Notes: generated by a model not told the origin, from the sequence alone. 8,452 nt of DNA from an uncultured Ruminococcus sp. (GCA_902766585.1 CACXDV010000130.1:1-8452); one strand, 5' to 3'. Shown: positions 1 through 6,722, numbered from the stretch's first letter. Made by a program: numbers and translations.

Positions 1-1607
1 GGGGTTTTTATAACTCTCGAAACAGGACCGTGTATTCCAGTAAGTCCTCCCCGATTTGCCTCCCTCATTATATTCTTTACGCTCTGAAGAAAGCCTTCAA
101 GGTTCCGCTCAAGCTCACTCAGCATATTCGCCTTGCTGCTGAGCTGCTGTGCCTTAAGATAACACGCATCAGCCTGCTTTTTCAGTTCCTCGCTCTTTCT
201 TTTGTTTTCATTCTTTTTACCGATAAGCTCTCTCTTTTCATCATTAAGCTTCGCAAGGTCATCATCACATTTTTTTACAGATGCCTGATAATTACTGATT
301 ATGGATTCAAGAGTACCTATCTTTGAATTATGCGCGTCAATATTATTATTTATTACCTTTCTGCGCTCTGTAAGATCATTTATTGCCGCGGATGAGGTCA
401 TAAAGCTTATTTTCGCATCAGAAGCCTTATCAGTAAGCTCTGCAACAGCAGCATTGACAGCAGCTATCTTATCTGCCGACTCGCTTTCTCCTCCTCTCAG
501 GTCAAGAAGCTTCTGAGTACATTCAGCCTCATTATCCCTCTCTGTCTTAAGATCTGCCGATATTTTCCCAAGCTCATCGTTCTTTTTTTCTATCTCTTTT
601 TTATGATCTTCAACAGAGGATACAAGACCTTCAATTTCCTTGCCTATCCTTACGGCAGCTTCATCATTGTGCTTGATATCATTTTTCAGCACCTCTGCCT
701 TTGAGCGCAGATCTGCCGCTTCCTCCTCCGAGGATGATATCTCTCTTCTGATAATATCCGCTTCGGCATTGAATTTGTTCCTCTCATTGAGATTGTTCTC
801 TATCTCACTGCGGATATTTTCAAGTAAATTTTCGATCTCATCCCTCTGAGCATTTGCAACGGCTAATTTGTCATCCTGCTCCTTTAGCGCTGCATCTGCT
901 TTTTCAAGGCTTTTTAGCCACAGAGTTATTTCAAGTCCCTTTTTCTCTGTTTCATATGTAAGAAATGACTTTGCCTTTTCGGACTGTATTCTCAGCGGTT
1001 CAACCCTGCCCTCAAGCTCCGAAAGGATATCCCTGAGCCTGACAAGATTATCCTCTGTCCTGTCCAGACGGCGTTCCGCCTCCGCCTTTTTGTAGCGGAA
1101 TTTTGAAATTCCGGCTGCCTCCTCAAATATCTCTCTCCTGTCCTCGCTCCTTGCGGCAACTATCGAATCTATCTTGCCCTGTCCTATCATAGAATAGCCG
1201 TCGCGTCCGAGTCCTGTATCCATGAAAAGCTCATGTATATCCTGAAGGCGGACAGCAGTATTATTTATCAGATATTCACTGTTTCCCGAACGGTAATACC
1301 TTCTTGTAACAGCGACCTCATCTCCGTCAAACTGCAAGGCTCTGTCCGAATTGTCAAAGGAAAGCGTCACCTGGGCATATCCGGCTTTTTTTCTTTCCTT
1401 TGTACCGTTAAAGATAACGTCCTCCATTCTCGAACAGCGAAGCGCCTTTGCCGACTGTTCTCCCAGAACCCATCTTATCGCATCGCTTATATTGCTTTTT
1501 CCGCTTCCGTTGGGGCCGACAACCGCTGTGATCCCGTCCGTAAAGCCAAGTCTGGTCTTTTCGGGGAAGGTTTTGAACCCCTGTACCTCCAATGCCTTAA
1601 GTCGCAC
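1..1607 (-). CDS. smc: Chromosome segregation protein SMC, N-terminal part (runs off left edge)
   Basis: SMC is the ATPase of the bacterial SMC-ScpAB condensin, which loops and organises the chromosome. The window holds residues 1-535 without a stop or frameshift; family members are usually near 1,180-1,190 residues, so slightly less than half is present. The start MRLKALEVQGFKTF is typical of the family. The Walker A motif GPNGSGKS is at residues 31-38. The head continues through DTGLGRDGYSMIGQGKID (about 130-147) and FEEAAGISKFRYKK (about 161-174). Residues about 170-510 are rich in E, K, L, A and D, as expected for the long coiled-coil arm, and GIHGPVSRVIK at the window edge looks like the beginning of the hinge. 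The start is GTG, chosen because it gives the conserved N-terminus and has AAGGA 8 nt upstream. It overlaps the end of the radical SAM gene by 11 nt, suggesting translational coupling. The Walker B/signature half lies outside. Confidence 0.97.
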   Translation of the reverse strand, partial: MRLKALEVQGFKTFPEKTRLGFTDGITAVVGPNGSGKSNISDAIRWVLGEQSAKALRCSRMEDVIFNGTKERKKAGYAQVTLSFDNSDRALQFDGDEVAVTRRYYRSGNSEYLINNTAVRLQDIHELFMDTGLGRDGYSMIGQGKIDSIVAARSEDRREIFEEAAGISKFRYKKAEAERRLDRTEDNLVRLRDILSELEGRVEPLRIQSEKAKSFLTYETEKKGLEITLWLKSLEKADAALKEQDDKLAVANAQRDEIENLLENIRSEIENNLNERNKFNAEADIIRREISSSEEEAADLRSKAEVLKNDIKHNDEAAVRIGKEIEGLVSSVEDHKKEIEKKNDELGKISADLKTERDNEAECTQKLLDLRGGESESADKIAAVNAAVAELTDKASDAKISFMTSSAAINDLTERRKVINNNIDAHNSKIGTLESIISNYQASVKKCDDDLAKLNDEKRELIGKKNENKRKSEELKKQADACYLKAQQLSSKANMLSELERNLEGFLQSVKNIMREANRGGLTGIHGPVSRVIKT

Positions 1608-2619
1608 TCTCTTCTTCCTTTCCCGGTACCCATTCAACATCATATTTTCCGAGACCGCTGCGCTGCACCACTCTCAGACGGATACCCATTTTCGCAAATT
1701 CCTCTGTATTGCACCGCTTCTGCCCCGTCATCCTCGATACAGACGAGGGCGACACCGCAAAAACTGCTTCATCCCTGATATCATATTTTTTTACAAGTTC
1801 CATAGCCCTTTTAAGCATCATACGGCTTTCGCAAAGTTCCCTTAATGCAGGATGAAATGCCCCTGCCGCATAATTGCTCCTCAGACTGTCGCTGTCATGC
1901 AGTCCGAGACGAATGACGCTTATTCCTCTTTCCTCAAAAAAAGAAAGAAGTACCGCGCATAACGATACTGCCTCCTCCACCGTCTGAGGTCGGTATTCTC
2001 CTTTTCGGTAAAGCTCATAAAGCTCCGTATCCTTCAGCACAACAGCAGGATATATCCTGACAGTATCGGGTGAAAGCTCCGCAAGCTTATGAGCTGTTGC
2101 TATATCCTTTTCATCGCTGCTCATATAAAGTCCCGTCATCATTTGCAGACCGAGCGAAAAGCCGTAATTCTTTATCAGCCCTGACGCCCTGACAACATCC
2201 TCTGCCGTATGCCCGCGCCTGTTTGCTCTGAGTACCTCATCATCCATACTCTGCGCGCCAAGCTCTATTGAAGTGACTCCATGCTCCTTAAGTATAGAAA
2301 GCACCTCTTCATCTATTGCATCAGGTCTTGTTGAAAGCCTGATTCCCGCAAATACTCCTTCTCTGATATACGGTGAAGCAGCATTAAGAAGCTCAAGCAT
2401 ATATTCTCTGTCGATAGCGGTAAAGCTGCCGCCGAAAAATGCAATTTCGGCATTTTTTGCAGCATCACCGAGACTTTTTTTTGCGATCTCCGCCGCGCTT
2501 ATTACATCCTCTCTGCGCGGCTGAAAGCTCTGTCCGGTAATTTTTTTCTGATTGCAGAAGCTGCAGCAATGCGGACAGCCGTTATGCGGAACAAAAATCG
2601 CTATATTGGAATGTTTCAT
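1597..2619 (-). CDS. Elp3-like radical SAM protein without acetyltransferase domain
   Basis: A 340-residue radical SAM protein. The cluster motif CxxxCxxC is C15, C19 and C22 (GCPHCCSFC), which should bind a [4Fe-4S] cluster and S-adenosylmethionine. The SAM-binding type GGS is at 63-65 (FFGGSFTAI), followed by STRPD at 96-100, IELGAQS at 118-124 and RGHT at 135-138. These later blocks match the radical SAM core of Elp3 (COG1243-type), which in archaea and eukaryotes modifies wobble uridine of tRNA. Full Elp3 is about 550 residues and ends in a GNAT acetyltransferase domain; this protein stops soon after the radical SAM/Elp3 core, so it probably does not do the complete Elp3 reaction by itself. 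The gene lies 41 nt after rnc and overlaps smc by 11 nt. From memory, related proteins occur at this position in many Clostridia and are usually annotated only as radical SAM or Elp3-like. The start ATG has only a weak SD (AAGAG, 8 nt away) but gives the conserved MKHxNIxIFVPH opening. The real substrate is unknown. Confidence 0.9.
   Translation of the reverse strand: MKHSNIAIFVPHNGCPHCCSFCNQKKITGQSFQPRREDVISAAEIAKKSLGDAAKNAEIAFFGGSFTAIDREYMLELLNAASPYIREGVFAGIRLSTRPDAIDEEVLSILKEHGVTSIELGAQSMDDEVLRANRRGHTAEDVVRASGLIKNYGFSLGLQMMTGLYMSSDEKDIATAHKLAELSPDTVRIYPAVVLKDTELYELYRKGEYRPQTVEEAVSLCAVLLSFFEERGISVIRLGLHDSDSLRSNYAAGAFHPALRELCESRMMLKRAMELVKKYDIRDEAVFAVSPSSVSRMTGQKRCNTEEFAKMGIRLRVVQRSGLGKYDVEWVPGKEEESAT
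1608..1620 (-). promoter_or_regulatory. Ribosome binding site that fixes the smc GTG start
   Basis: On the minus strand AAGGA (1620-1616) lies 8 nt before GTG at 1607-1605, inside the last codons of the upstream radical SAM gene. There is no ATG nearby that would give the conserved SMC N-terminus, so the site supports the non-ATG start and coupling to translation of the upstream gene. Confidence 0.7.
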
Positions 2620-2660
2620 ATAATCAACTCTTTTTACTGCGGTAAGGGAGGATAAAAAAA

Positions 2661-3335
2661 TCAGTAGCCCATAAGCTTCAAGGCTTCCCTTGCCGCCTGC
2701 TGTTCGGCTTCCTTCTTGCTTCTTCCTCCGCCCTTGCCTATAACATTATTATTCAGATGCACCTCAACAAAGAAGTGCTTGTCATGGTCGGGACCTTCCT
2801 CACCGACAAGAACATATGAAAGATGCTCCTCGGGATTTTTCTGAATTATCTCCTGAAGGGTAGTCTTATAATCCTTGAATGCGCGCGGTCTGGGATTCTT
2901 TATTTCAGGCTCAACGAACCTGAGTATGAATTTCCTCGCCTCCTCCATTCCTCCGTCAAGATATATTGAGGCAATTATAGCCTCAAATGCATCAGCAAGA
3001 ATAGAAGGTCTTTCATGTCCCTTGAGATTTCTCTCGCCCCTCGAAAGCTTTAAATAATCGCCTACTCCGAGAGCCGCCGAAAAACGGCAAAGGCTTTTTT
3101 CACATACCAGAGCCGCCCTGAGCTTGCTCAGTTCACCTTCCGGCAGCTTCGGACAATTCCTGTATATATAATCCGAAACAACGATGCTCAACACAGCATC
3201 TCCGAGAAATTCAAGCCTTTCATTGCTCTTTGCGCCGTTCCTGGATTCATTCGCATAGGATGAATGAGTAAGGGCATTTTCAAGATACTGAATATTTTTA
3301 TAATGATAGCCTATCCTTTTTTCCAGTTCCTTCAT
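2661..3335 (-). CDS. rnc: Ribonuclease III
   Basis: RNase III cuts double-stranded RNA, chiefly the 16S and 23S rRNA precursors and structured mRNAs, in the cytoplasm as a homodimer. The protein has 224 residues, normal for the family. The signature NERLEFLGDAVL is at 38-49, with metal-binding E42 and D46; the second half of the active site is in LADAFEAIIASIYLDGG, with D115 and E118. The C-terminal double-stranded RNA-binding domain is at about 155-223, with the final basic helix GGGRSKKEAEQQAAREAL. All catalytic residues are present, so it should be active. The gene starts 3 nt after the plsX stop; its SD GAGGAG (3350-3345) sits in the last plsX codons 9 nt before the ATG, so the two are probably translationally coupled. 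Association with plsX upstream and smc downstream is classic for Firmicutes. Confidence 0.97.
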   Translation of the reverse strand: MKELEKRIGYHYKNIQYLENALTHSSYANESRNGAKSNERLEFLGDAVLSIVVSDYIYRNCPKLPEGELSKLRAALVCEKSLCRFSAALGVGDYLKLSRGERNLKGHERPSILADAFEAIIASIYLDGGMEEARKFILRFVEPEIKNPRPRAFKDYKTTLQEIIQKNPEEHLSYVLVGEEGPDHDKHFFVEVHLNNNVIGKGGGRSKKEAEQQAAREALKLMGY

Positions 3336-3338
3336 TGC

Positions 3339-4349
3339 TTATTGCTCCTCTTTCCCTTTGAGCTCGGAAATTCTCTGCTCAATAATATCTATCGCTCCCG
3401 AACGGGAAAATTCCGCTGCCGCACGGATAACAGCAGATACGGCTACAGCATTTGCGCTGCCGTGTGTCTTAAGCACGGGCTTTCTGACTCCTAATACAAC
3501 TGCTCCGCCGTAACGATTATAGTCAAAATACTGCTTAAGCTCATATAATTCCTTTTTGATAAGAAGCGCGGCAAGCTTCGTCCTCAGGTTCTTATAGAAT
3601 ACTCCCTTGATTTTCCCGAAAAGCTCCTTTGCTGCTCCTTCATACATTTTGGCTATGATATTGCCCGTAAAGCCGTCGGCAACAACAACGTCAGCTATTC
3701 CCGCGGGAATATCCCTTGCCTCCGTATTTCCGATAAAGTTAAGCCCTGAGGTCTTGAGAAGCTCAAAGGCTTTATGCTGCAGCGGTCCGCCCTTATGGTC
3801 CTCTGTTCCGACATTTGCAAGGGCTACACGAGGATTTTCGATACCGAGAATATTTTCCATATATACCGAGCCCATTATACCGAACTGACGCAGCATCTCA
3901 GGTCTTACCTCAACATTCGCGCCGGCATCAATGAGCATAAACGGTCCCGCAGCCGTCGGCATGATAGGCGCAAAGGCAGGTCTGCTTATTCCCTTTATTC
4001 TTTTGACTATCATTGTGGAACCGAATATCACTGCTCCGCTGTTTCCTGCACTGACAAAGGCATCAGCCTTATCATCGGCAAGAAGCTTAAGTCCCTCAGC
4101 GATAGAGCTGTCATTCTTTTCCTTGAGCACGACCCCCGGATCATCCTCCATTGATATTACGCTGCCCGCCGGAAATATTTTGAAGCGGGAAATATCAAGT
4201 CCGTTTTCATCGGCGCATTTCCTGATTTTTCCCTCATCCCCGACCAGCGCGACATCGACACCCGGATTTTCCTCAAGAGAAAGAATACATCCCTTTATAA
4301 CCTCAAGCGGCGCTTTATCTCCGCCGAATGCATCTGCAAGAACCAACAT
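3339..4349 (-). CDS. plsX: Phosphate acyltransferase PlsX
   Basis: PlsX converts acyl-ACP plus phosphate into acyl-phosphate, the donor used by the membrane acyltransferase PlsY in the first step of phosphatidic acid and phospholipid synthesis. It is a peripheral membrane enzyme. The 336-residue length is normal. The N-terminal motif is DAFGGDKAP at 6-14, where most relatives have DAMGGDxAP. Further family blocks are SAGNSGA (about 101-107), the region RPAFAPIMPT, LIDAGANVEVRPEMLRQFG in the middle, the NVGTEDHKGG loop, NFIGNTEARDI, and ADVVVADGFTGNIIAKMYEG. The start is supported by the spacing to the first motif and by the SD AAGGTGG 7 nt upstream. It follows the TraX-like gene by 25 nt and precedes rnc by 3 nt. 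In many Firmicutes acpP, sometimes with fab genes, lies between plsX and rnc; here nothing does. Confidence 0.96.
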   Translation of the reverse strand: MLVLADAFGGDKAPLEVIKGCILSLEENPGVDVALVGDEGKIRKCADENGLDISRFKIFPAGSVISMEDDPGVVLKEKNDSSIAEGLKLLADDKADAFVSAGNSGAVIFGSTMIVKRIKGISRPAFAPIMPTAAGPFMLIDAGANVEVRPEMLRQFGIMGSVYMENILGIENPRVALANVGTEDHKGGPLQHKAFELLKTSGLNFIGNTEARDIPAGIADVVVADGFTGNIIAKMYEGAAKELFGKIKGVFYKNLRTKLAALLIKKELYELKQYFDYNRYGGAVVLGVRKPVLKTHGSANAVAVSAVIRAAAEFSRSGAIDIIEQRISELKGKEEQ

Positions 4350-4374
4350 TTTAATACCACCTTACATAATAAAA

Positions 4375-5103
4375 TCAATATCCGAACCAGATATACCTAA
4401 GAATGAACAATATGATAAAATGAACGGGATAAAATGCATAAAAAGCATATTTCAGGGGCTTCGATACGATAAAGCCTCTTTCACCGTTATAAAGTCCTGT
4501 CAAAGCGAATGCCGGCATGACCTTCCACGGCTTCGCAAAAAAACAGCATCCGAGAACTCCCTGTATTATCCTGCTGCCGCGGGCAAGGTACAGGGCAATT
4601 ATCAGCCCGACACCCGAAAGACCGTAATCTGCATTTATCAGCAGTCCTCCCGCAAGCACACTTACAAGTGTAAGCAGCAGACAATACTTGTTATTTTTAA
4701 ACTGTTCTATACAGTACAAAGCTAACCAGCCTAAAAACAATGTAAAAAACACATTCTGCTTTTCATAAAGGAACGTACCCGTATGAACAAGATCCCAGGG
4801 CAGTTCCGAAATAAGCGCAAATATGAAAAGCCTCTCACCGTATTTCACTTTATTTTTTGTATGGATATAGCCCTCAACAATAAGAAAGCAGAAAAGAGGA
4901 AAAGCAGTCCTTCCGACAAGCCTGAAAATATAATAAAGCGATATCTTTTCCTCTCCGATAATAAAAAACGGAGTAACTGCCCATTTCATCTGACTGAGCA
5001 GAACAAAACCCGTATGGTCTATAAGCATTGTGATGACTGCTATAAGTTTTAAAGCACTTCCGGATAATATCTGATATTTTCTTTTATCCGTTGTCTGTTC
5101 CAT
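4375..5103 (-). CDS. TraX-family integral membrane protein
   Basis: A 242-residue polytopic membrane protein with roughly seven or eight hydrophobic segments (about 18-37, 57-79, 91-105, 117-133, 139-155, 160-174, 178-201, 221-239). The conserved blocks are those of the TraX family: SGSALKLIAVITMLIDHTG (D29, H30), FRLVGRTAFPLFCFLIVEGYIHT (R61, R65, E77), RLFIFALISELPWDL (E100, D104), the NVFFTLFLGWLAL segment, LYNGERG and the C-terminal FYPVH. The founding member, F-plasmid TraX, acetylates the N-terminus of pilin; chromosomal relatives are common in Firmicutes and have no firm function. An acyltransferase-like role is inference from the family only. No conjugation genes are nearby, so a transfer role is unlikely. 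The start ATG lies within the end of trmFO (20-nt overlap) with SD GAGG 9 nt upstream, so the gene is firmly inside the operon, next to the lipid gene plsX. Confidence 0.88.
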   Translation of the reverse strand: MEQTTDKRKYQILSGSALKLIAVITMLIDHTGFVLLSQMKWAVTPFFIIGEEKISLYYIFRLVGRTAFPLFCFLIVEGYIHTKNKVKYGERLFIFALISELPWDLVHTGTFLYEKQNVFFTLFLGWLALYCIEQFKNNKYCLLLTLVSVLAGGLLINADYGLSGVGLIIALYLARGSRIIQGVLGCCFFAKPWKVMPAFALTGLYNGERGFIVSKPLKYAFYAFYPVHFIILFILRYIWFGY

Positions 5104-6412
5104 AATTTATTTCCTCAAGCATAGTATCAAGCGCTGCCAGACCTCTCTGAGAATAGGCAGCGGCTCTTTCCTTCTTGTCTCTTATATGAACGGAAAGCTC
5201 CGGAAGTATGCCGAGATTTGCACCCATAGGCTGAAAATCCTTTGAAACTGAATTTGAAATATAGTCCGCAAGCGCACCTGTCATGGTTTCCCTCGGAAGT
5301 ATCACTGTCTGCTGACCTTTAAGCCTTCTCACAGCATTTATTCCCGCCAGAAGACCTGAGGATGCGGATTCCATATAGCCCTCCACTCCGGTCATCTGTC
5401 CGGCAAAGAATATACCGGGATATTCCTTCATGGAATAATCAGCCGATAAAAGACGCGGGGATTCGAGATAGGTATTTCTGTGCATCACACCATAGCGGAC
5501 ATATTCGGCATTATGCAGCGCGGGTATCATGCCGAATACCCTTTTCTGCTCGGGAAATCTCAGGTTAGTCTGAAAGCCGACTAAATTGTACATGGTCTTT
5601 TCCGCATTTTCTGTGCGAAGCTGCAGAACCGCCCAAGGACGATGCCCGGTTTTAGGATCCCTCAGTCCAACAGGCTTCATCGGTCCGAAGCGGAGCGTAT
5701 CAAGTCCCCGCTGGGCAAGTATCTCAACAGGCATACAGCCCTCATATACCTTCGGATTCATAACGTCAACATCATGTCTCGGCGCTCTTTCGGCACTGAC
5801 AAGAGCTGCATGAAAGGCTTCATATTCCTCTTTATTCATGGGGCAGTTTATATATGCGTCATCTCCGCCCTTATCATAGCGCGAGGCTGTGAACGCATAC
5901 TCCATATCTATGCTTTCGGCGGTTATTACGGGAGCAGCGGCATCAAAGAAATGCAGCGGACTGCCACAAAGCTCCGAAAGCCTGTCTGCAAGGGCATCAG
6001 AAGTAAGCGGTCCCGTGGCGATAACGGTTATCCCGTCCTCCGGTATGCTTCTGACCTCTTCTGAAATTATTTCTATAAGCGGATGCTCCCTGAGCCTTTG
6101 TGTGACCTCCGATGAAAACCTGTCCCTGTCAACAGCAAGCGCTCCGCCGGCGGGAACGGCACAGTTATCCGCCGCCTCCATAAGCAGAGAACCCATTCTT
6201 CTCATTTCCTCCTTGAGAAGCCCCGCCGCGCTTTCTATGCGGGCAGCCTTCAAGGAATTCGAGCATATAAGCTCACAGAACATATCACTTTTATGCGCGG
6301 GAGTTTTTTTGAGCGGCTTCATCTCATAAAGCCTTACTCCTACCCCTCTTCTTGCTATCTGCCAGGCAGCCTCGCAGCCTGCAAGACCTGCTCCGAATAC
6401 GTTTATTTTCAT
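5084..6412 (-). CDS. trmFO: Folate- and FAD-dependent tRNA (uracil-54-C5)-methyltransferase TrmFO
   Basis: TrmFO makes 5-methyluridine at position 54 in the T-loop of tRNA, taking the one-carbon unit from methylenetetrahydrofolate with FADH2 as reductant; it takes the place of SAM-dependent TrmA in most Firmicutes. The protein has 442 residues, normal for the family. The FAD-binding GAGLAG is at 7-12, followed by E30-MKP. The cysteine in ELICSNSLKA is C50, which corresponds to the nucleophile-region cysteine of the Bacillus subtilis enzyme (C53), and YEGCMPVEILAQRG carries C226, the other conserved cysteine. The segments DTLRFGPMKPVGL, MYNLVGFQTNLRFPEQKRVF and GQMTGVEGYMESASSGLLAGINA near the C-terminal half are also diagnostic. 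The SD GGAAGGG lies 8 nt before the ATG. It appears to be the first gene of the minus-strand operon and overlaps the next gene by 20 nt. Confidence 0.97.
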   Translation of the reverse strand: MKINVFGAGLAGCEAAWQIARRGVGVRLYEMKPLKKTPAHKSDMFCELICSNSLKAARIESAAGLLKEEMRRMGSLLMEAADNCAVPAGGALAVDRDRFSSEVTQRLREHPLIEIISEEVRSIPEDGITVIATGPLTSDALADRLSELCGSPLHFFDAAAPVITAESIDMEYAFTASRYDKGGDDAYINCPMNKEEYEAFHAALVSAERAPRHDVDVMNPKVYEGCMPVEILAQRGLDTLRFGPMKPVGLRDPKTGHRPWAVLQLRTENAEKTMYNLVGFQTNLRFPEQKRVFGMIPALHNAEYVRYGVMHRNTYLESPRLLSADYSMKEYPGIFFAGQMTGVEGYMESASSGLLAGINAVRRLKGQQTVILPRETMTGALADYISNSVSKDFQPMGANLGILPELSVHIRDKKERAAAYSQRGLAALDTMLEEINYGTDNG

Positions 6413-6444
6413 TCTGATTTCCCTTCCGGATCATATTCCAGTAT

Positions 6445-6473
6445 ATTCTACCACAAAAGCAAAGCATTATCAA
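6445..6473 (-). promoter_or_regulatory. Predicted sigma-A promoter of the trmFO-traX-plsX-rnc-smc operon
   Basis: On the minus strand, -35 TTGATA (6473-6468), a 17-nt spacer and -10 TAGAAT (6450-6445). The spacer ends in TGG directly before the -10, giving an extended -10 (TGn). One mismatch to consensus in each hexamer. The transcript would start near 6438, leaving a short leader of about 25 nt with the trmFO SD GGAAGGG (6427-6421). No other promoter of this quality was seen upstream of the downstream genes. Confidence 0.75.
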
Positions 6474-6483
6474 CCACTATAAA

Positions 6484-6509
6484 TGCGGAATTTAGATATT
6501 CCCCGCGCA
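6484..6509. promoter_or_regulatory. Imperfect inverted repeat, possible operator
   Basis: TGCG-GAAT, a 6-nt loop TTAGAT, then ATTC and, after an unpaired CCCG, CGCA. It is a G+C-containing dyad in otherwise AT-rich DNA and ends about 10 nt upstream of the trmFO -35. A regulator binding here could act on the trmFO operon, and less directly on nifJ. I do not recognise the motif as a site of a known regulator, and it could be chance. Confidence 0.3.
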
Positions 6510-6571
6510 AAATCAAGCATCAATATCCTGTTTTAGGAAAATTTGAATAACAATAAAAGAAAAAATGCTCC

Positions 6572-6596
6572 AAAAATATTGAAAATTTATATTTTT
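6572..6596 (+). promoter_or_regulatory. AT-rich inverted repeat / UP-like element upstream of nifJ promoter
   Basis: AAAAATAT (6572-6579), 9-nt spacer, ATATTTTT (6589-6596): an exact 8-bp inverted repeat of only A and T, ending 3 nt before the -35. Such A/T tracts in this position commonly act as UP elements that bind the RNA polymerase alpha subunit; a regulator site is also possible. In DNA this AT-rich the symmetry may be accidental. Confidence 0.4.
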
Positions 6597-6599
6597 TAC

Positions 6600-6628
6600 T
6601 TTACATAAGAGAAAAAAAGTGCTAAAAT
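6600..6628 (+). promoter_or_regulatory. Predicted sigma-A promoter of nifJ
   Basis: -35 TTTACA (6600-6605), 17-nt spacer, -10 TAAAAT (6623-6628); each hexamer differs from consensus at one position. The predicted start of transcription is about 6634-6636, giving an untranslated leader close to 88 nt. A/T tracts directly upstream could strengthen it. Confidence 0.75.
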
Positions 6629-6634
6629 TATAAC

Positions 6635-6654
6635 GATACAGTGAAAGCTGTATC
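6635..6654 (+). promoter_or_regulatory. Hairpin at the predicted 5' end of nifJ mRNA
   Basis: GATACAG (6635-6641) pairs exactly with CTGTATC (6648-6654). The 6-nt connector TGAAAG can close further by a U-G pair to leave a GAAA (GNRA-type) tetraloop, making an 8-bp stem. It begins at the predicted transcription start, the position where 5' hairpins protect mRNA from decay. As DNA it is also a dyad just downstream of the -10, so an operator role is possible. Confidence 0.6.
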
Positions 6655-6686
6655 AATGGGACTTAAATTATTTTTTATAAGTCATT
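6655..6686 (+). promoter_or_regulatory. Second hairpin in nifJ leader
   Basis: GACTTA (6660-6665) pairs with TAAGTC (6678-6683) around a 12-nt A/U-rich loop. An alternative register pairs AATG plus ACTTA with TAAGT plus CATT, nine pairs with a two-G bulge. It directly follows the first hairpin. There is no long U run after a GC-rich stem, so it does not look like an attenuator terminator. No known riboswitch class was recognised. Confidence 0.4.
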
Positions 6687-6706
6687 CATTAAATTTTTTA
6701 TACTAT

Positions 6707-6714
6707 AAAGGAGG
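6707..6714 (+). promoter_or_regulatory. Strong ribosome binding site of nifJ
   Basis: AAAGGAGG is a full match to the Shine-Dalgarno consensus and lies 8 nt before the ATG at 6723. This is the strongest site in the window and picks the first ATG over the in-frame ATGs at codons 5 and 8. Confidence 0.9.
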
Positions 6715-6722
6715 AAAATCCA

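Larger units (their letters stand above)
6413..6722. other. AT-rich divergent intergenic region between trmFO and nifJ
   Basis: This 310-nt stretch carries no convincing protein gene. It holds two divergent promoters whose -35 elements are about 125 nt apart, an imperfect GC-containing inverted repeat next to the trmFO -35 (6484-6509), a short TCCT/AGGA dyad at 6526-6538, an AT-only inverted repeat just upstream of the nifJ -35 (6572-6596) and a structured nifJ leader (6635-6686). It is markedly richer in A and T than the flanking genes. Confidence 0.8.

Noticed and set aside
1..1100. Plus-strand serine/leucine-rich open frames in the left part
   Set aside because: They are reverse-strand images of the SMC coiled-coil, where E/K/D/A codons read backwards give S/L/F/A-rich strings.
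1233..1845. Two overlapping plus-strand open frames of 181 and 164 codons
   Set aside because: Both are antisense to smc and the radical SAM gene, whose conserved motifs are unmistakable, and neither translation resembles a known protein.
2620..2660. 41-nt gap between rnc and the radical SAM gene as a terminator or separate promoter
   Set aside because: No stable stem is visible and no paired -35/-10 elements with proper spacing were found; it reads as plain operon spacer.
3931..4725. Plus-strand open frame of 264 codons across the plsX/traX junction
   Set aside because: It lies antisense to two well-supported genes, its translation has low-complexity S/A/P/I content and no recognisable domain, and there is no suitable ribosome binding site. 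It is a shadow of plsX and traX.
6526..6538. TCCT-GTTTT-AGGA dyad as a terminator or operator
   Set aside because: A four-pair stem in AT-rich DNA is expected by chance, and no U tract follows.
6536..6553. Possible Rex (NADH-responsive repressor) site suggested by TAACAA at 6548-6553
   Set aside because: Only one half-site is present; the matching TTGTTA half is missing at the required distance.
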